The notes beneath the pieces were generated by a model. The model ran no database searches. It saw only the letters and a list, made by a program, of their open reading frames with translations, and was not told where the DNA came from. A program made the position numbers and the translations under genes. From contig NZ_LWIG01000033.1 of NCBI RefSeq assembly GCF_002068095.1, positions 282,060 through 321,036 of the forward strand: 38,977 nt of DNA, read 5' to 3'. Position 1 is the stretch's first letter. Each line of letters starts with the position of its first letter. Shown one piece after another: positions 8,912 to 15,926 of this stretch. This DNA is from Bradyrhizobium sacchari (lineage in GTDB: Bacteria; Pseudomonadota; Alphaproteobacteria; Rhizobiales; Xanthobacteraceae).

Positions 8912-9940
8912 ATGACTTTTCATGCCGCAACCGCGATCCCGCGCCGCGCCGTGACCCCCGCCGCCTTTGTCCGCGGCGTGGTGGCCGCCTATGCGCGCTA
9001 CGGACTGGACCCGGCCGAAGCGTTGCAGCGGGGTCAAATAGCGCCAGACCTTGTCAATTCGCCGGACGGGCGGGTCACGGCCGTCCAGTTCGAGGCCCTC
9101 GCCGGCCATGCCATGCGCGAACTCGACGACGAGGCGCTCGGCTGGTTCTCGCGCCGGCTGCCGTTCGGCACCTACGGAATGCTGTGCCGCGCCTCGATCA
9201 CGGCGCCGACGCTCGAGGTCGCGCTCAAGCGCTGGTGTCGGCATCATCGCCTGCTCACCGAGGACGTGCTGCTCGATCTCGAGGTCGGCGAGGAGACCGC
9301 GGTCTTGTCGATCCGGGAGCGGCACGACCTCGGCGGCTTCCGCGAGTTCTGCCTGGTCACCCTGCTCCGCTACGTGCTCGGCTACTCCTGCTGGGCGGTG
9401 GACTCCAGGATCGCGCTCCGCGCCGCCGAATTCCCCCACCCGGAGCCGGGCCACGTCTCGGTCTATCCCACCATCTTTTGCAGAAACGTTCGTTTCGATG
9501 CGCCCCATGCCCGCATCATCTTCGACAAGCACTATCTGTCGCTGCCGCTGACCCGCAGTGCCGCCGACCTCGACAACATGCTCAAGGGCGCTTTACGGCT
9601 CACCGTGCTGCCCTATCGGCGCGACCGGCTGCTGGTCGAGCGGGTGCGGCGCGTGCTGCGCAATGCGCGCGGACGCAGCCTCGGCGCCGAAGATGTCGCG
9701 AGCGAGCTGGCGCTCTCCACCCGCACCATGCACCGCCGCCTGCGCGAGGAGTCGACCTCGCTGCGCGATCTCAAGGAAGAAGCAAAATTCGAGCTGGCAA
9801 AACAGGAGCTGATGCGCGGCCGCGCGCCGATCAAGCGGATCGCGGAGATCGCCGGCTTCCGCAGCGAAAAGAGCTTTTCGCGCGCTTTCCGCACCTGGAC
9901 CGGTGCCAGCCCGCGTGAATTTCGCGGCCGGTATCGCTGA
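8912..9940 (+). CDS. AraC-family regulator with arabinose-binding-like N-terminus
   Basis: A 342-residue regulator of the OruR/ArgR-type AraC branch. Residues about 20-210 form the ligand-sensing region seen in this branch (arabinose-binding-type domain, with FGTYGMLCRASITAPTLEVALKRW). Residues about 245-342 hold the paired HTH DNA-binding domain: DVASELALSTRTMHRRLREE, then IAEIAGFRSEKSFSRAFRTWTGASPREFR, which is the AraC signature. GGGAGGTACTTCCG precedes the ATG. Its divergent placement suggests control of leucine/isovalerate catabolism, a job done elsewhere by the MerR-type LiuR. The effector is unknown. Confidence 0.88.
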   Translation: MTFHAATAIPRRAVTPAAFVRGVVAAYARYGLDPAEALQRGQIAPDLVNSPDGRVTAVQFEALAGHAMRELDDEALGWFSRRLPFGTYGMLCRASITAPTLEVALKRWCRHHRLLTEDVLLDLEVGEETAVLSIRERHDLGGFREFCLVTLLRYVLGYSCWAVDSRIALRAAEFPHPEPGHVSVYPTIFCRNVRFDAPHARIIFDKHYLSLPLTRSAADLDNMLKGALRLTVLPYRRDRLLVERVRRVLRNARGRSLGAEDVASELALSTRTMHRRLREESTSLRDLKEEAKFELAKQELMRGRAPIKRIAEIAGFRSEKSFSRAFRTWTGASPREFRGRYR

Positions 9941-10021
9941 GGCGCCGCTCTGGCAGGTTTACGGCCCCCGAAATCAATCCCGGAGGCCGCAACGTTTCGA
10001 AACCGGTTCGATATCAGGACG

Positions 10022-10318
10022 TCAGTTCGAGTTGGTCTGCGCACCCGAACGAAGCTTGGGCTGTTTGGTCTGCTTCGGCTGGAAGGCGAGCGCGTCGTTG
10101 CTGGTCTTCGAACCGCCGCTCTGCGAGCACATGCCGCCGATGCCGCCGGCCGCTGCGCGGCAGGCCTCCATGGTCGGATAGCCGCAGCCGTGCGCGGCCT
10201 GGGCGCCGTTCGTGATGCAGTATTCTTCCGCCTGCGCAGCCGGCGCAGTCAGAACCAGAAATGCAGACGCGAACAGCGTTGCAGCGGAAGCTGCGAACGT
10301 CTTCGAGATCGATGTCAT
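10022..10318 (-). CDS. DUF3551 small secreted Cys-containing protein
   Basis: A 98-residue protein starting MTSISKTFAASAATLF. A signal peptide ends about AQA-EEYC, followed by the DUF3551 pattern of spaced cysteines (EEYC, HGCGYPTMEAC, GGMCSQ) and a polar, Gln/Lys/Ser-rich tail. The start at 10318 has AGGAAAAG just upstream; a longer frame exists but adds a non-signal leader. DUF3551 proteins are numerous in Bradyrhizobium and their function is unknown. The gene appears monocistronic. Confidence 0.82.
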   Translation of the reverse strand: MTSISKTFAASAATLFASAFLVLTAPAAQAEEYCITNGAQAAHGCGYPTMEACRAAAGGIGGMCSQSGGSKTSNDALAFQPKQTKQPKLRSGAQTNSN

Positions 10319-10516
10319 GTTGTCTTTTCCTGCTTCAGGGTCCCACAAAAGAGTCCTCGCCGTGCGACGCAGGCTGAGGTTCACACCTTGCATCTAGGCG
10401 GCGTACGGCAGTCGACAATCACGGCTCGGCGCATTGCAGGACTTCGCAAATCACATGTCACAGTTAGGTGAGTTACTAAGGTATTTAATTGCGCTACGGC
10501 GCCGTCTCCGCCGGCC

Positions 10517-10870
10517 TCAGCGTCTCATGACGTGGATCGGCTTGAAGCAGCCCAGGATCAGCCGCTTCGGATCGAACGGGATTTCACCCTCAGCCTCGAA
10601 GCGCTTGTCGTCGGCCATCGCGGCTTCGGCGGCTTCGAGCGTCGCCTTGTCGGGCCAGACCTGCCAGGTGAAGACGATCTTCTCGCCCGCCTTCGCATTC
10701 ACGGCGCGGCGAAAGTCCGTTTGCGCGCCGCTGGGGACATTGTCCTCCCAGGACTCGACGATCTCCAGACAGCCGTATTCCCTGAACAGGGCTGAGCCAT
10801 TCTCGGCCCATCGGCGATAGGCCTCCATCTTGTCCTCCGGCACAGGAATAACGAAGCCCGCGACGTACAT
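10517..10870 (-). CDS. DUF1428 family protein
   Basis: A 117-residue protein, MYVAGFVIPVPEDKMEAYRRWAE at the start, with the dimeric alpha-beta barrel pattern of DUF1428 (YbaA-like): paired strands FVIPVP and IVFTWQVWPDKATLEAAEAAM, and IPFDPKRLILGCFKPI near the end. An AAGGAG sits 7 bp before the ATG at 10870. The biochemical role of the family is unknown. The Lrp gene lies just upstream on the same strand (51 bp away), so the two could be co-transcribed. Confidence 0.87.
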   Translation of the reverse strand: MYVAGFVIPVPEDKMEAYRRWAENGSALFREYGCLEIVESWEDNVPSGAQTDFRRAVNAKAGEKIVFTWQVWPDKATLEAAEAAMADDKRFEAEGEIPFDPKRLILGCFKPIHVMRR

Positions 10871-10921
10871 GGTGTCAGCTCCTTCGCAGTCTCTGTGAGC
10901 CTCATTGCGGGACACGATCCC

Positions 10922-11413
10922 CTATCCTGCCGGAGACGCCGTAATCTCCTGCAACGGCAGCGGCACGTCCTTGGCAACCCCCAGCACCGGAAAGCTGCGG
11001 ACGTTCTTCACGTCTGGCATCGCGGCGAAATGCAGCAGCTGCTGGCGCATGCTCTCGACGCTCGGCGCGACGCATTTCAGCAGATAATCGGTGTCGCCCG
11101 AGATCCGCCAGCACTGCAGGATGCGCGGAATCGCGGCGATCGAGCTCTCGAATGCCTCCAGCACCGGCTGCGCCTGGCTGCCGAGCTGGATCGAGACGAA
11201 CGACACCACCTCATAGCCGAGCAAGCGCTCGTCGATCACGGCGCGCACCGCCCGGATCACACCGCGGCTGAACAGCAATTTCAGCCGCCGCAGGCAGTTC
11301 GGCGCGGAGACGCCGACGCGCAGCGCCAGCTCGTTGTTGCGAACCCGCCCGTCCTGCTGCAGCTCGGAAAGTATTTTCAGATCGACGCCGTCGAGCTGGT
11401 CACGCCCCGCCAT
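10922..11413 (-). CDS. Lrp/AsnC family transcriptional regulator
   Basis: A 163-residue regulator. The N-terminal wHTH reads DGVDLKILSELQQDGRVRNNELALRVGVSAPNCLRRLKLL, and the C-terminal RAM/ACT-like effector domain has VIDERLLGYEVVSFVSIQL and CWRISGDTDYLLKCV (the G-D-x-D-Y motif of Lrp proteins). The start at 11413 has GAGGTGGGGG directly upstream; another ATG at 11428 would add five residues. Lrp-type proteins bind amino acids and often control neighbouring amino-acid genes, but here only a DUF1428 gene lies downstream. Target and effector are unknown. Confidence 0.9.
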   Translation of the reverse strand: MAGRDQLDGVDLKILSELQQDGRVRNNELALRVGVSAPNCLRRLKLLFSRGVIRAVRAVIDERLLGYEVVSFVSIQLGSQAQPVLEAFESSIAAIPRILQCWRISGDTDYLLKCVAPSVESMRQQLLHFAAMPDVKNVRSFPVLGVAKDVPLPLQEITASPAG

Positions 11414-11534
11414 CCCCCACCTCGCCATGGTCGTGTGATGCGCGACAGCGAAGCATGGGGCGGGATTGGTGCCAAGGGGCTGGAGGAGGGCCGCCCCCCG
11501 CAGTCATGACCTCACCCCTGCTGCCAAAACGTAA

Positions 11535-11557
11535 ATGCCCGGGCCTGGCCCGGGCAT
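11535..11557 (-). terminator. Perfect 10-bp hairpin, likely rho-independent terminator
   Basis: ATGCCCGGGC-CTG-GCCCGGGCAT is a perfect stem with a 3-nt loop, 27 bp past the stop of the minus-strand complex I subunit gene. On the minus strand it is followed by TTACGTTTT, a moderately T-rich tail. It separates that gene from the Lrp gene. Confidence 0.65.
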
Positions 11558-11583
11558 GACGCGGCGACAGAGCGTGCCGAGCT

Positions 11584-11889
11584 TCAATGTGTCCAGGGCT
11601 CTCCGCGCCGGAACGAGAAATTGTCGGCATAGGCGACCGGCCGGCGGATCGAATCGTGGGGCTCGATGACCTGGTAGGCGATGCCCTTGCGCTCGCAATA
11701 GGCGACCGCCTCTTCCTTGCTGTGGAAGCGCAGGGTGATCTGCTGCTTCATGTCCCCGGATGAGGTCCAGCCCATCAGCGGCTCGACCGCCCGCGGCTGC
11801 TCCGGCTCGTAGTCCAGCTGCCATTCCTTCGTCTTGGACCGGCCGGATTGCATCGCGTTCTTGGCGGGCTTGAAAATGCGTGCGGTCAT
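11584..11889 (-). CDS. NADH dehydrogenase accessory subunit, NDUFS4-like (ETC complex I subunit)
   Basis: A 101-residue protein beginning MTARIFKPAKNAMQSGRSKTKEWQLDYEP. It is the alphaproteobacterial homologue of mitochondrial NDUFS4 (18 kDa). Key blocks are the K-P-A-K-N-A-M-Q-S-G start, WTSSGDMKQQITLRFHSKEEAVAYCERKG and a C-terminal NFSFRRGEPWTH. It is an accessory subunit of respiratory complex I at the inner membrane. Longer frames across it continue upstream without sense; the ATG at 11889 matches family length. Unlinkage from the nuo operon is normal for this gene. Confidence 0.92.
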   Translation of the reverse strand: MTARIFKPAKNAMQSGRSKTKEWQLDYEPEQPRAVEPLMGWTSSGDMKQQITLRFHSKEEAVAYCERKGIAYQVIEPHDSIRRPVAYADNFSFRRGEPWTH

Positions 11890-12147
11890 GGGTGGTCCGG
11901 GCCTCGTTTTTCGTCTTTTCGTTCGATTTCGATGCGTCAGGGTGGCAGTTGGAGGAAACCTCAGGGATAGTATAGAGACACCGATCGGGAACTGATTGGT
12001 GATTCCGGCCCCGGTAAACCTCTGCGACGGTATAGTCATTATGCTGCACCGTGACAATTGCGTACCCGCCTTCCGCGCCGGGATCCCGCCCGGCGGCTCT
12101 GCCTCGCCGACATCAGCGTATCCGTCCCCTCCGAAAGCTCCCGTCGC

Positions 12148-13320
12148 ATGGCCTTCCTGAACATCAACGCCACGCTGCCTGAGAAAGGCCGTGACCTCCG
12201 GCTCGACCTGTTTCGCGGCGTCGCGAACTGGGCGATCTTCCTCGATCACATCCCTGACAACGTGGTGAACTGGATCACCACCCGCAATTACGGCTTTTCC
12301 GACGCCGCCGACCTGTTCGTCTTCATCTCCGGCTACACCGCCTCCTTCGTCTATGCGCGGATGATGCTGGACCGCGGCTTCATCGTAGGCGCCACCCGGC
12401 TCACCAAGCGGGTCTGGCAGCTCTACGTCGCCCACATCATCCTGTTCGTGATCTACATCGCCTCGATCTCTTATCTCGCGCTGCGCTTTGGCGATTCCGA
12501 GATGATCAACGAGTTCAACGTCGCCGGCCTCGTCGACAATGCCACCGAGACGCTGCGCCAGGGCCTGTTCCTGCGCTTCAAGCCGCTCAATCTCGACGTG
12601 CTGCCGCTCTACATTGTGCTGATGGGCCTGTTTCCGCCGGTACTGTGGTTCATGCTGCGCAAGCCGGATTTGACGATGGCGCTGTCGATCGTGCTGTGGC
12701 TCGCCGCGCGCCATTTCGGCTGGAATCTGACGGCCTATCCGGCCGGCCAGTGGTACTTCAACCCGTATTGCTGGCAGGTGCTGTTCGTGTTCGGCGCCTG
12801 GTGCTCCATGGGCGGCGCACGGCGCTCGATGACGCTGATCAATTCGCCGATCACGCTGTGGCTCTGCCTCTTCTATCTCCTGTTCGCGCTGGTCATGACC
12901 ATGGCCGGTCGCTTCCCCGCCTTCGGCGGCATGTTCCCGGAATGGCTGTTCTCGGCCTTCAACCCGAACGACAAGACCAATCTCGCGCCCTACCGTTTCA
13001 TCCACTTCGTCGTGATCGTGATCCTGGTGATCCGCTTCGTGCCGAAGGACTGGCCGGGCCTGGAATGGAAGGTATTCGACCCGCTGATCGTGTGCGGCCA
13101 GCAGTCGCTCGCGGTGTTCTGCGTCGGCGTCTTCCTGTCCTTCGTCGGCCATTTCGAATTGTCGATGAGCTCGGGCTCGCTGTTCGCACAGCTCTTCGTC
13201 AGCATCGCCGGCATCGCGATCATGACGACCGTGGCCTATTACATCTCGTGGTCGAAGAAGCAGGACAAGCCGCTGAAGCCGCCACCGGCCAAGCCGGCAG
13301 CAGAGGCCAAGGCGGCCTGA
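12148..13320 (+). CDS. opgC: OpgC domain-containing membrane protein
   Basis: A 390-residue polytopic membrane protein of the OpgC family, related to acyltransferase 3. It opens with LRLDLFRGVANWAIFLDHIPDN, where the D-L-F-R-G and H residues of the family are visible, then about ten hydrophobic helices and a Lys/Pro/Ala-rich cytosolic tail. OpgC in proteobacteria succinylates periplasmic glucans; Bradyrhizobium homologues are annotated by similarity only. I prefer the ATG at 12148 (MAFLNINATLPEKGRDLRLD). An in-frame TTG at 12058 would add 30 polar residues and no convincing ribosome-binding site precedes either. It is divergent from the complex I subunit gene. Confidence 0.87.
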   Translation: MAFLNINATLPEKGRDLRLDLFRGVANWAIFLDHIPDNVVNWITTRNYGFSDAADLFVFISGYTASFVYARMMLDRGFIVGATRLTKRVWQLYVAHIILFVIYIASISYLALRFGDSEMINEFNVAGLVDNATETLRQGLFLRFKPLNLDVLPLYIVLMGLFPPVLWFMLRKPDLTMALSIVLWLAARHFGWNLTAYPAGQWYFNPYCWQVLFVFGAWCSMGGARRSMTLINSPITLWLCLFYLLFALVMTMAGRFPAFGGMFPEWLFSAFNPNDKTNLAPYRFIHFVVIVILVIRFVPKDWPGLEWKVFDPLIVCGQQSLAVFCVGVFLSFVGHFELSMSSGSLFAQLFVSIAGIAIMTTVAYYISWSKKQDKPLKPPPAKPAAEAKAA

Positions 13321-13334
13321 GGGAGGCGGCAGCT

Positions 13335-13434
13335 AAAGCGCGATGAGATTTGGATGAATCGTCATCGTGCTTAAGGTTGTTGTTGACGCATGACCTTTCC
13401 GGAAAACCACTTTCGCACTTTTCCGGATCATGAT
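13335..13434. repeat. Degenerate dispersed two-hairpin repeat
   Basis: Two adjacent imperfect palindromes: AAAGCGCGATGA paired with TCATCGTGCTT, then a CCTTTCCGGAAAA half with TTTTCCGGATCAT. The pattern (AAGCGCGATGA..., TTTCCGGAAAAC..., TTTTCCGGATCATG) matches an intergenic repeat I recognise from Bradyrhizobiaceae. It fills the convergent gap between the opgC-like gene and the next small gene, so it may also terminate both. Confidence 0.65.
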
Positions 13435-13628
13435 TAGGCCGCCTCTTCGCCGTCGAACTCGGTGAATTTCTTGTAGATCCAGTCGCGGCCATCGTGCCGC
13501 CGCCAGACCTTGCCGTAGACGAGCTGCCCGTTAATCGAGCGGCGTGGCACGATCACGGTCCAGAGATGCCAGATTTCGGTCCAGCTCGATTGCGTAGTGA
13601 CGGTTTTGACGTTGCGATCGAAAGACAT
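13434..13628 (-). CDS. Hypothetical small protein
   Basis: A 64-residue protein starting MSFDRNVKTVTTQSSWTEIW. It is Trp/Arg-rich with a pattern of short strands (WTVIVPRRSINGQLVYGKVWRRHDGRDWIYKKF). I know similar short Bradyrhizobium proteins but no function. Composition is protein-like and codon use GC-rich. It converges on the opgC-like gene; the repeat lies between them. No strong ribosome-binding site. Confidence 0.6.
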   Translation of the reverse strand: MSFDRNVKTVTTQSSWTEIWHLWTVIVPRRSINGQLVYGKVWRRHDGRDWIYKKFTEFDGEEAA

Positions 13629-13937
13629 GACGCTGAACTCACAGAATACGCGTGCCGCGACGAACTGTGATCTTGTGTGAGCACGGATTCCAGGCAGCCC
13701 ATCGCGAGCCGGGACTGATCTGATAACGCTCCCCGAAACGCCTGCAACAGCCGCTCGCCCTTAACCTAACCGATCAACCTTACCTGCCGTGGACAGCCGG
13801 CGGGCCCGGTTGAAAGCCGACCCAGGCTTTTCTACAATGCATGCGCGATTTGAGGACGAGCGCGCCCGTTTTGGATGCGTAGTGATTTTAACTGCGATTG
13901 ATTTTGAAGAATGACTTATCGGGCTGGGGCGATCGCA
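13629..13937. other. Gap with no convincing gene
   Basis: About 310 bp. Frames here are short and compositionally unlikely. It presumably contains the promoter of the small gene to the left. I see no tRNA, repeat or clear hairpin. Confidence 0.4.
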
Positions 13938-14096
13938 ATGAACTTGCAGTGTGTATGTCTGCGCCTGGCGGTACGATTGATTCCGCCTGCCCCGCTGCTC
14001 CGGACGTCGGTTCAGGAGCCGCCAAAACCCGCCAACGACAACCAAGCGGCCTGGCCGTTCGTGCCGTTTCCGCCCGGCTGGCACGCCTCGAGCTGA
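13938..14096 (+). CDS. Possible small protein with PANDNQAAWPFVPFPPGW tail
   Basis: A 52-residue frame from ATG 13938 (MNLQCVCLRLAVRL...). Its C-terminal segment EPPKPANDNQAAWPFVPFPPGWHASS resembles the ends of short Bradyrhizobium hypothetical proteins that I recall, which is the main reason to call it. A start at 13911 in the same frame is also possible. There is no strong ribosome-binding site. Function unknown. Confidence 0.42.
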   Translation: MNLQCVCLRLAVRLIPPAPLLRTSVQEPPKPANDNQAAWPFVPFPPGWHASS

Positions 14097-14617
14097 TTGC
14101 CAAACCCGGATACAAAGCCAGGCTACGAGATGCCTGAAAAAGCGCAACGCCGCACAAGCGGAATATCATCGCTTGGCGGCGTCCGTTTAGGCATTGGGCG
14201 CTGAAATCCCCAACATCGATATGTCTGTGGCGACAGCCAAAGGTTCGATAGATCTTGGGTAATTCTGCACCCCTTGCTCCTATGCCAACGCGTTGAAACA
14301 TCGCGCGGAAGTCATGCTCTGCGTGCAATGAGCGTCACCCTCGCTTCAACGCGGCGGACGGGGCCCAGCAGACGCTTGAGGCATGAAAAAGTCGCTGCGG
14401 CTCCCATTTTCCGGACCTGATCGCAGCAACCAAACGCGGTGCCGCGCGTTGCAGCTTCTTCCCGCCTGTCCGGGACATCCGCGAACGGCCTGATCAGCGC
14501 GCCCTCGTGGATGGATAGTCATCTCGTCTCACGTCCGTGTGAGCTGGAGCGCGGCCGGTGAATTTCTTCGACCGAGCAGAGACCAATGAACAGCGGGCCG
14601 CACGGCAAGGGGGCACA
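14097..14617. other. Intergenic stretch, nothing assignable
   Basis: About 520 bp without a gene I can support. Overlapping short frames exist on both strands, but none has a ribosome-binding site, recognisable motif or consistent codon use. Some of it may be decayed coding sequence. Confidence 0.4.
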
Positions 14618-14779
14618 GTGAGCCAGATCGATACGACCGAGAAACTCTCCGAGGGACCGGAGACAGGAAGCTCACTGTTTGCGCTCTGCGGGCTCGGCGT
14701 CGCGGGGATCGTGATGCTGGGCTGGATCTCCGCCCTCGCCTGGATCGCCTGGCGCCTCGTCGACTGGCTGCTGTTCTGA
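14618..14779 (+). CDS. Small single-pass membrane protein
   Basis: A 53-residue protein from a GTG at 14618, preceded by AAGGGGG. An in-frame GTG at 14558 would give 73 residues. The N-half is polar (SQIDTTEKLSEGPETGS) and the C-half is one long hydrophobic helix (LFALCGLGVAGIVMLGWI) followed by a Trp-rich amphipathic end, WIAWRLVDWLLF. No family recognised. Confidence 0.55.
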   Translation: MSQIDTTEKLSEGPETGSSLFALCGLGVAGIVMLGWISALAWIAWRLVDWLLF

Positions 14780-14819
14780 AACAGCAGCCGCAGCCATGAC
14801 AGGCCTGCCTTCCGCCATA

Positions 14820-15548
14820 TCAGTAGTGGTAGTTCACGCCGATCGTTGCGGCATGGATCGTATCCTTGAGATGCGCCACGGTGACGCTTTCGACCGGACT
14901 GATCAACTGGATCGGGCTCTTCGTGCCGAAGTCGTGGTAATTGTATTCGACATTGGCCGACCAACTTGACGCGAACGCCCATTCTACGCCGGCGCCCAAC
15001 GTCCAACCTGTCCGCAGGACCGACGCGCTGGGATCGATCGCAAGCCCGGTCGCCGGGCTGACATAGGCATCATCGACCTTCTCGTGAGTCCAGGCGACGC
15101 CGCCCCGCGCGTAGAACAGCCAGCCCAAGCCATAGGCGTAGCCGAGCCGTGCTGTCACCGAGCCCAGGAAATCGTTCTTGAGGCCGAACCGCGACGGCAC
15201 CGCGAGGTTGCCGAACGCGGGAAATCTGACGCTACTGCCGTGCTGGCTCGACAAACTCGACCATGCAGCACGGCCCTCGGCGCCGACGACCCAGTTGGAT
15301 GCGAATTGGTGATCACAGCCGGCCTGTCCGCCGCCGACAAATCCCGCCGCGCCGAAATCGGTCGTCCCCCCGACAATGTTGATCGTGCGATCGTCGCTCG
15401 CCAGCCCGCCGAGATGACCGCCGACATAGCAACCGGTCCAGTTGAAGGTGGCCACCGCCGCTGGAGGTACCTGCAGCGCAAGATCTGCCGCAGACGCCGC
15501 CGTCGCAGACAGCGCGAGAATCGCCACACCGCAGAGAGCTTTCAACAT
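14820..15548 (-). CDS. Outer-membrane beta-barrel protein (Omp25/Omp31-like)
   Basis: A 242-residue porin-family protein. A signal peptide (MLKALCGVAILALSATAASA-AD) is followed by FNWTGCYVGGHLGG, the usual first strand of Omp25/31-type 8-stranded barrels in Rhizobiales, then alternating amphipathic strands (GSVTARLGYAYGLGWLFYARGGVAW, WTLGAGVEWAFASSWSANVEYNYHDFG). It ends in the C-terminal aromatic NYHY expected for outer-membrane insertion. The start at 15548 gives the signal peptide directly; the frame extends 25 codons upstream without meaning. Likely structural or surface role. Confidence 0.88.
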   Translation of the reverse strand: MLKALCGVAILALSATAASAADLALQVPPAAVATFNWTGCYVGGHLGGLASDDRTINIVGGTTDFGAAGFVGGGQAGCDHQFASNWVVGAEGRAAWSSLSSQHGSSVRFPAFGNLAVPSRFGLKNDFLGSVTARLGYAYGLGWLFYARGGVAWTHEKVDDAYVSPATGLAIDPSASVLRTGWTLGAGVEWAFASSWSANVEYNYHDFGTKSPIQLISPVESVTVAHLKDTIHAATIGVNYHY

Positions 15549-15735
15549 GTCCTGACATTCCCCATTGCACGCGCAGAGATAGTGCATGCGAGGCTGTCGC
15601 GGAGGTTGCGTCGTGGACAACATGTCGCGGCGGACGCTCTGCCGGCCTGCTTGACGCCACCGGCATTCAAGAACCGGCGCGTCAGAATCACGTCAGAACC
15701 GCAGGGAAAAAGTTTAGGAGATTCAACGTCGGGAC

Positions 15736-15780
15736 TGGTCGGGGCAGCTGGATTCGAACCAACGACCTGCAGTACCCAAA
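15736..15780 (-). other. tRNA-Pro(UGG) 3' fragment: left attachment site of an integrated element
   Basis: Read on the minus strand, this is exactly the second half of a tRNA: 7-nt anticodon loop TTTGGGT (anticodon TGG), 3' anticodon stem ACTGC, variable loop AGGTC, T stem-loop GTTGG-TTCGAAT-CCAGC, acceptor strand TGCCCCG, discriminator A and CCA. G72 with A73 is the proline identity pattern. The sequence upstream cannot form the 5' half (no CGGGGCA acceptor strand, no paired anticodon stem), so it is not a functional gene. An integrase gene starts 147 bp to the right, so I read it as the displaced copy left by integration into the tRNA anticodon loop. The restored tRNA should lie at the right end, outside the window. 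Confidence 0.78.
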
Positions 15781-15794
15781 ACATACCAGCTATT

Positions 15795-15820
15795 CCCTCA
15801 CCTACCCTCATCCACCCTCA
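15795..15820 (+). repeat. Three CCCTCA direct repeats with 10-bp period
   Basis: CCCTCA occurs at 15795, 15805 and 15815, exactly one helical turn apart, between the tRNA fragment and the integrase gene. The last two are preceded by an A. Placement and phasing fit arm-type integrase (or excisionase) binding sites; this is inference. Confidence 0.45.
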
Positions 15821-15926
15821 GCACTCGTAATGTCCGGCAGAAAGGCCGGCCGGCCATAACCTCGTGCTATCCCTTGCCTGCTGTGATTGGCGCCGCGGTG
15901 CTTCCCCCGTGCTTCCCGGTGGAAAA

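Noticed and set aside
11584..13152. A 522-residue minus-strand frame opposite the opgC-like gene
   Set aside because: Only its last 101 codons (NDUFS4-like) are real; the rest is the antisense shadow of a membrane protein gene, rich in Arg/Asp/His.
13888..14328. A 146-residue minus-strand frame
   Set aside because: No domain, no ribosome-binding site and atypical composition. The opposite strand has a slightly better small-gene candidate.
15736..15830. A complete tRNA gene at the element edge
   Set aside because: The 5' acceptor strand, D arm and 5' anticodon stem cannot be found next to the fragment, so only a 3' half is present.
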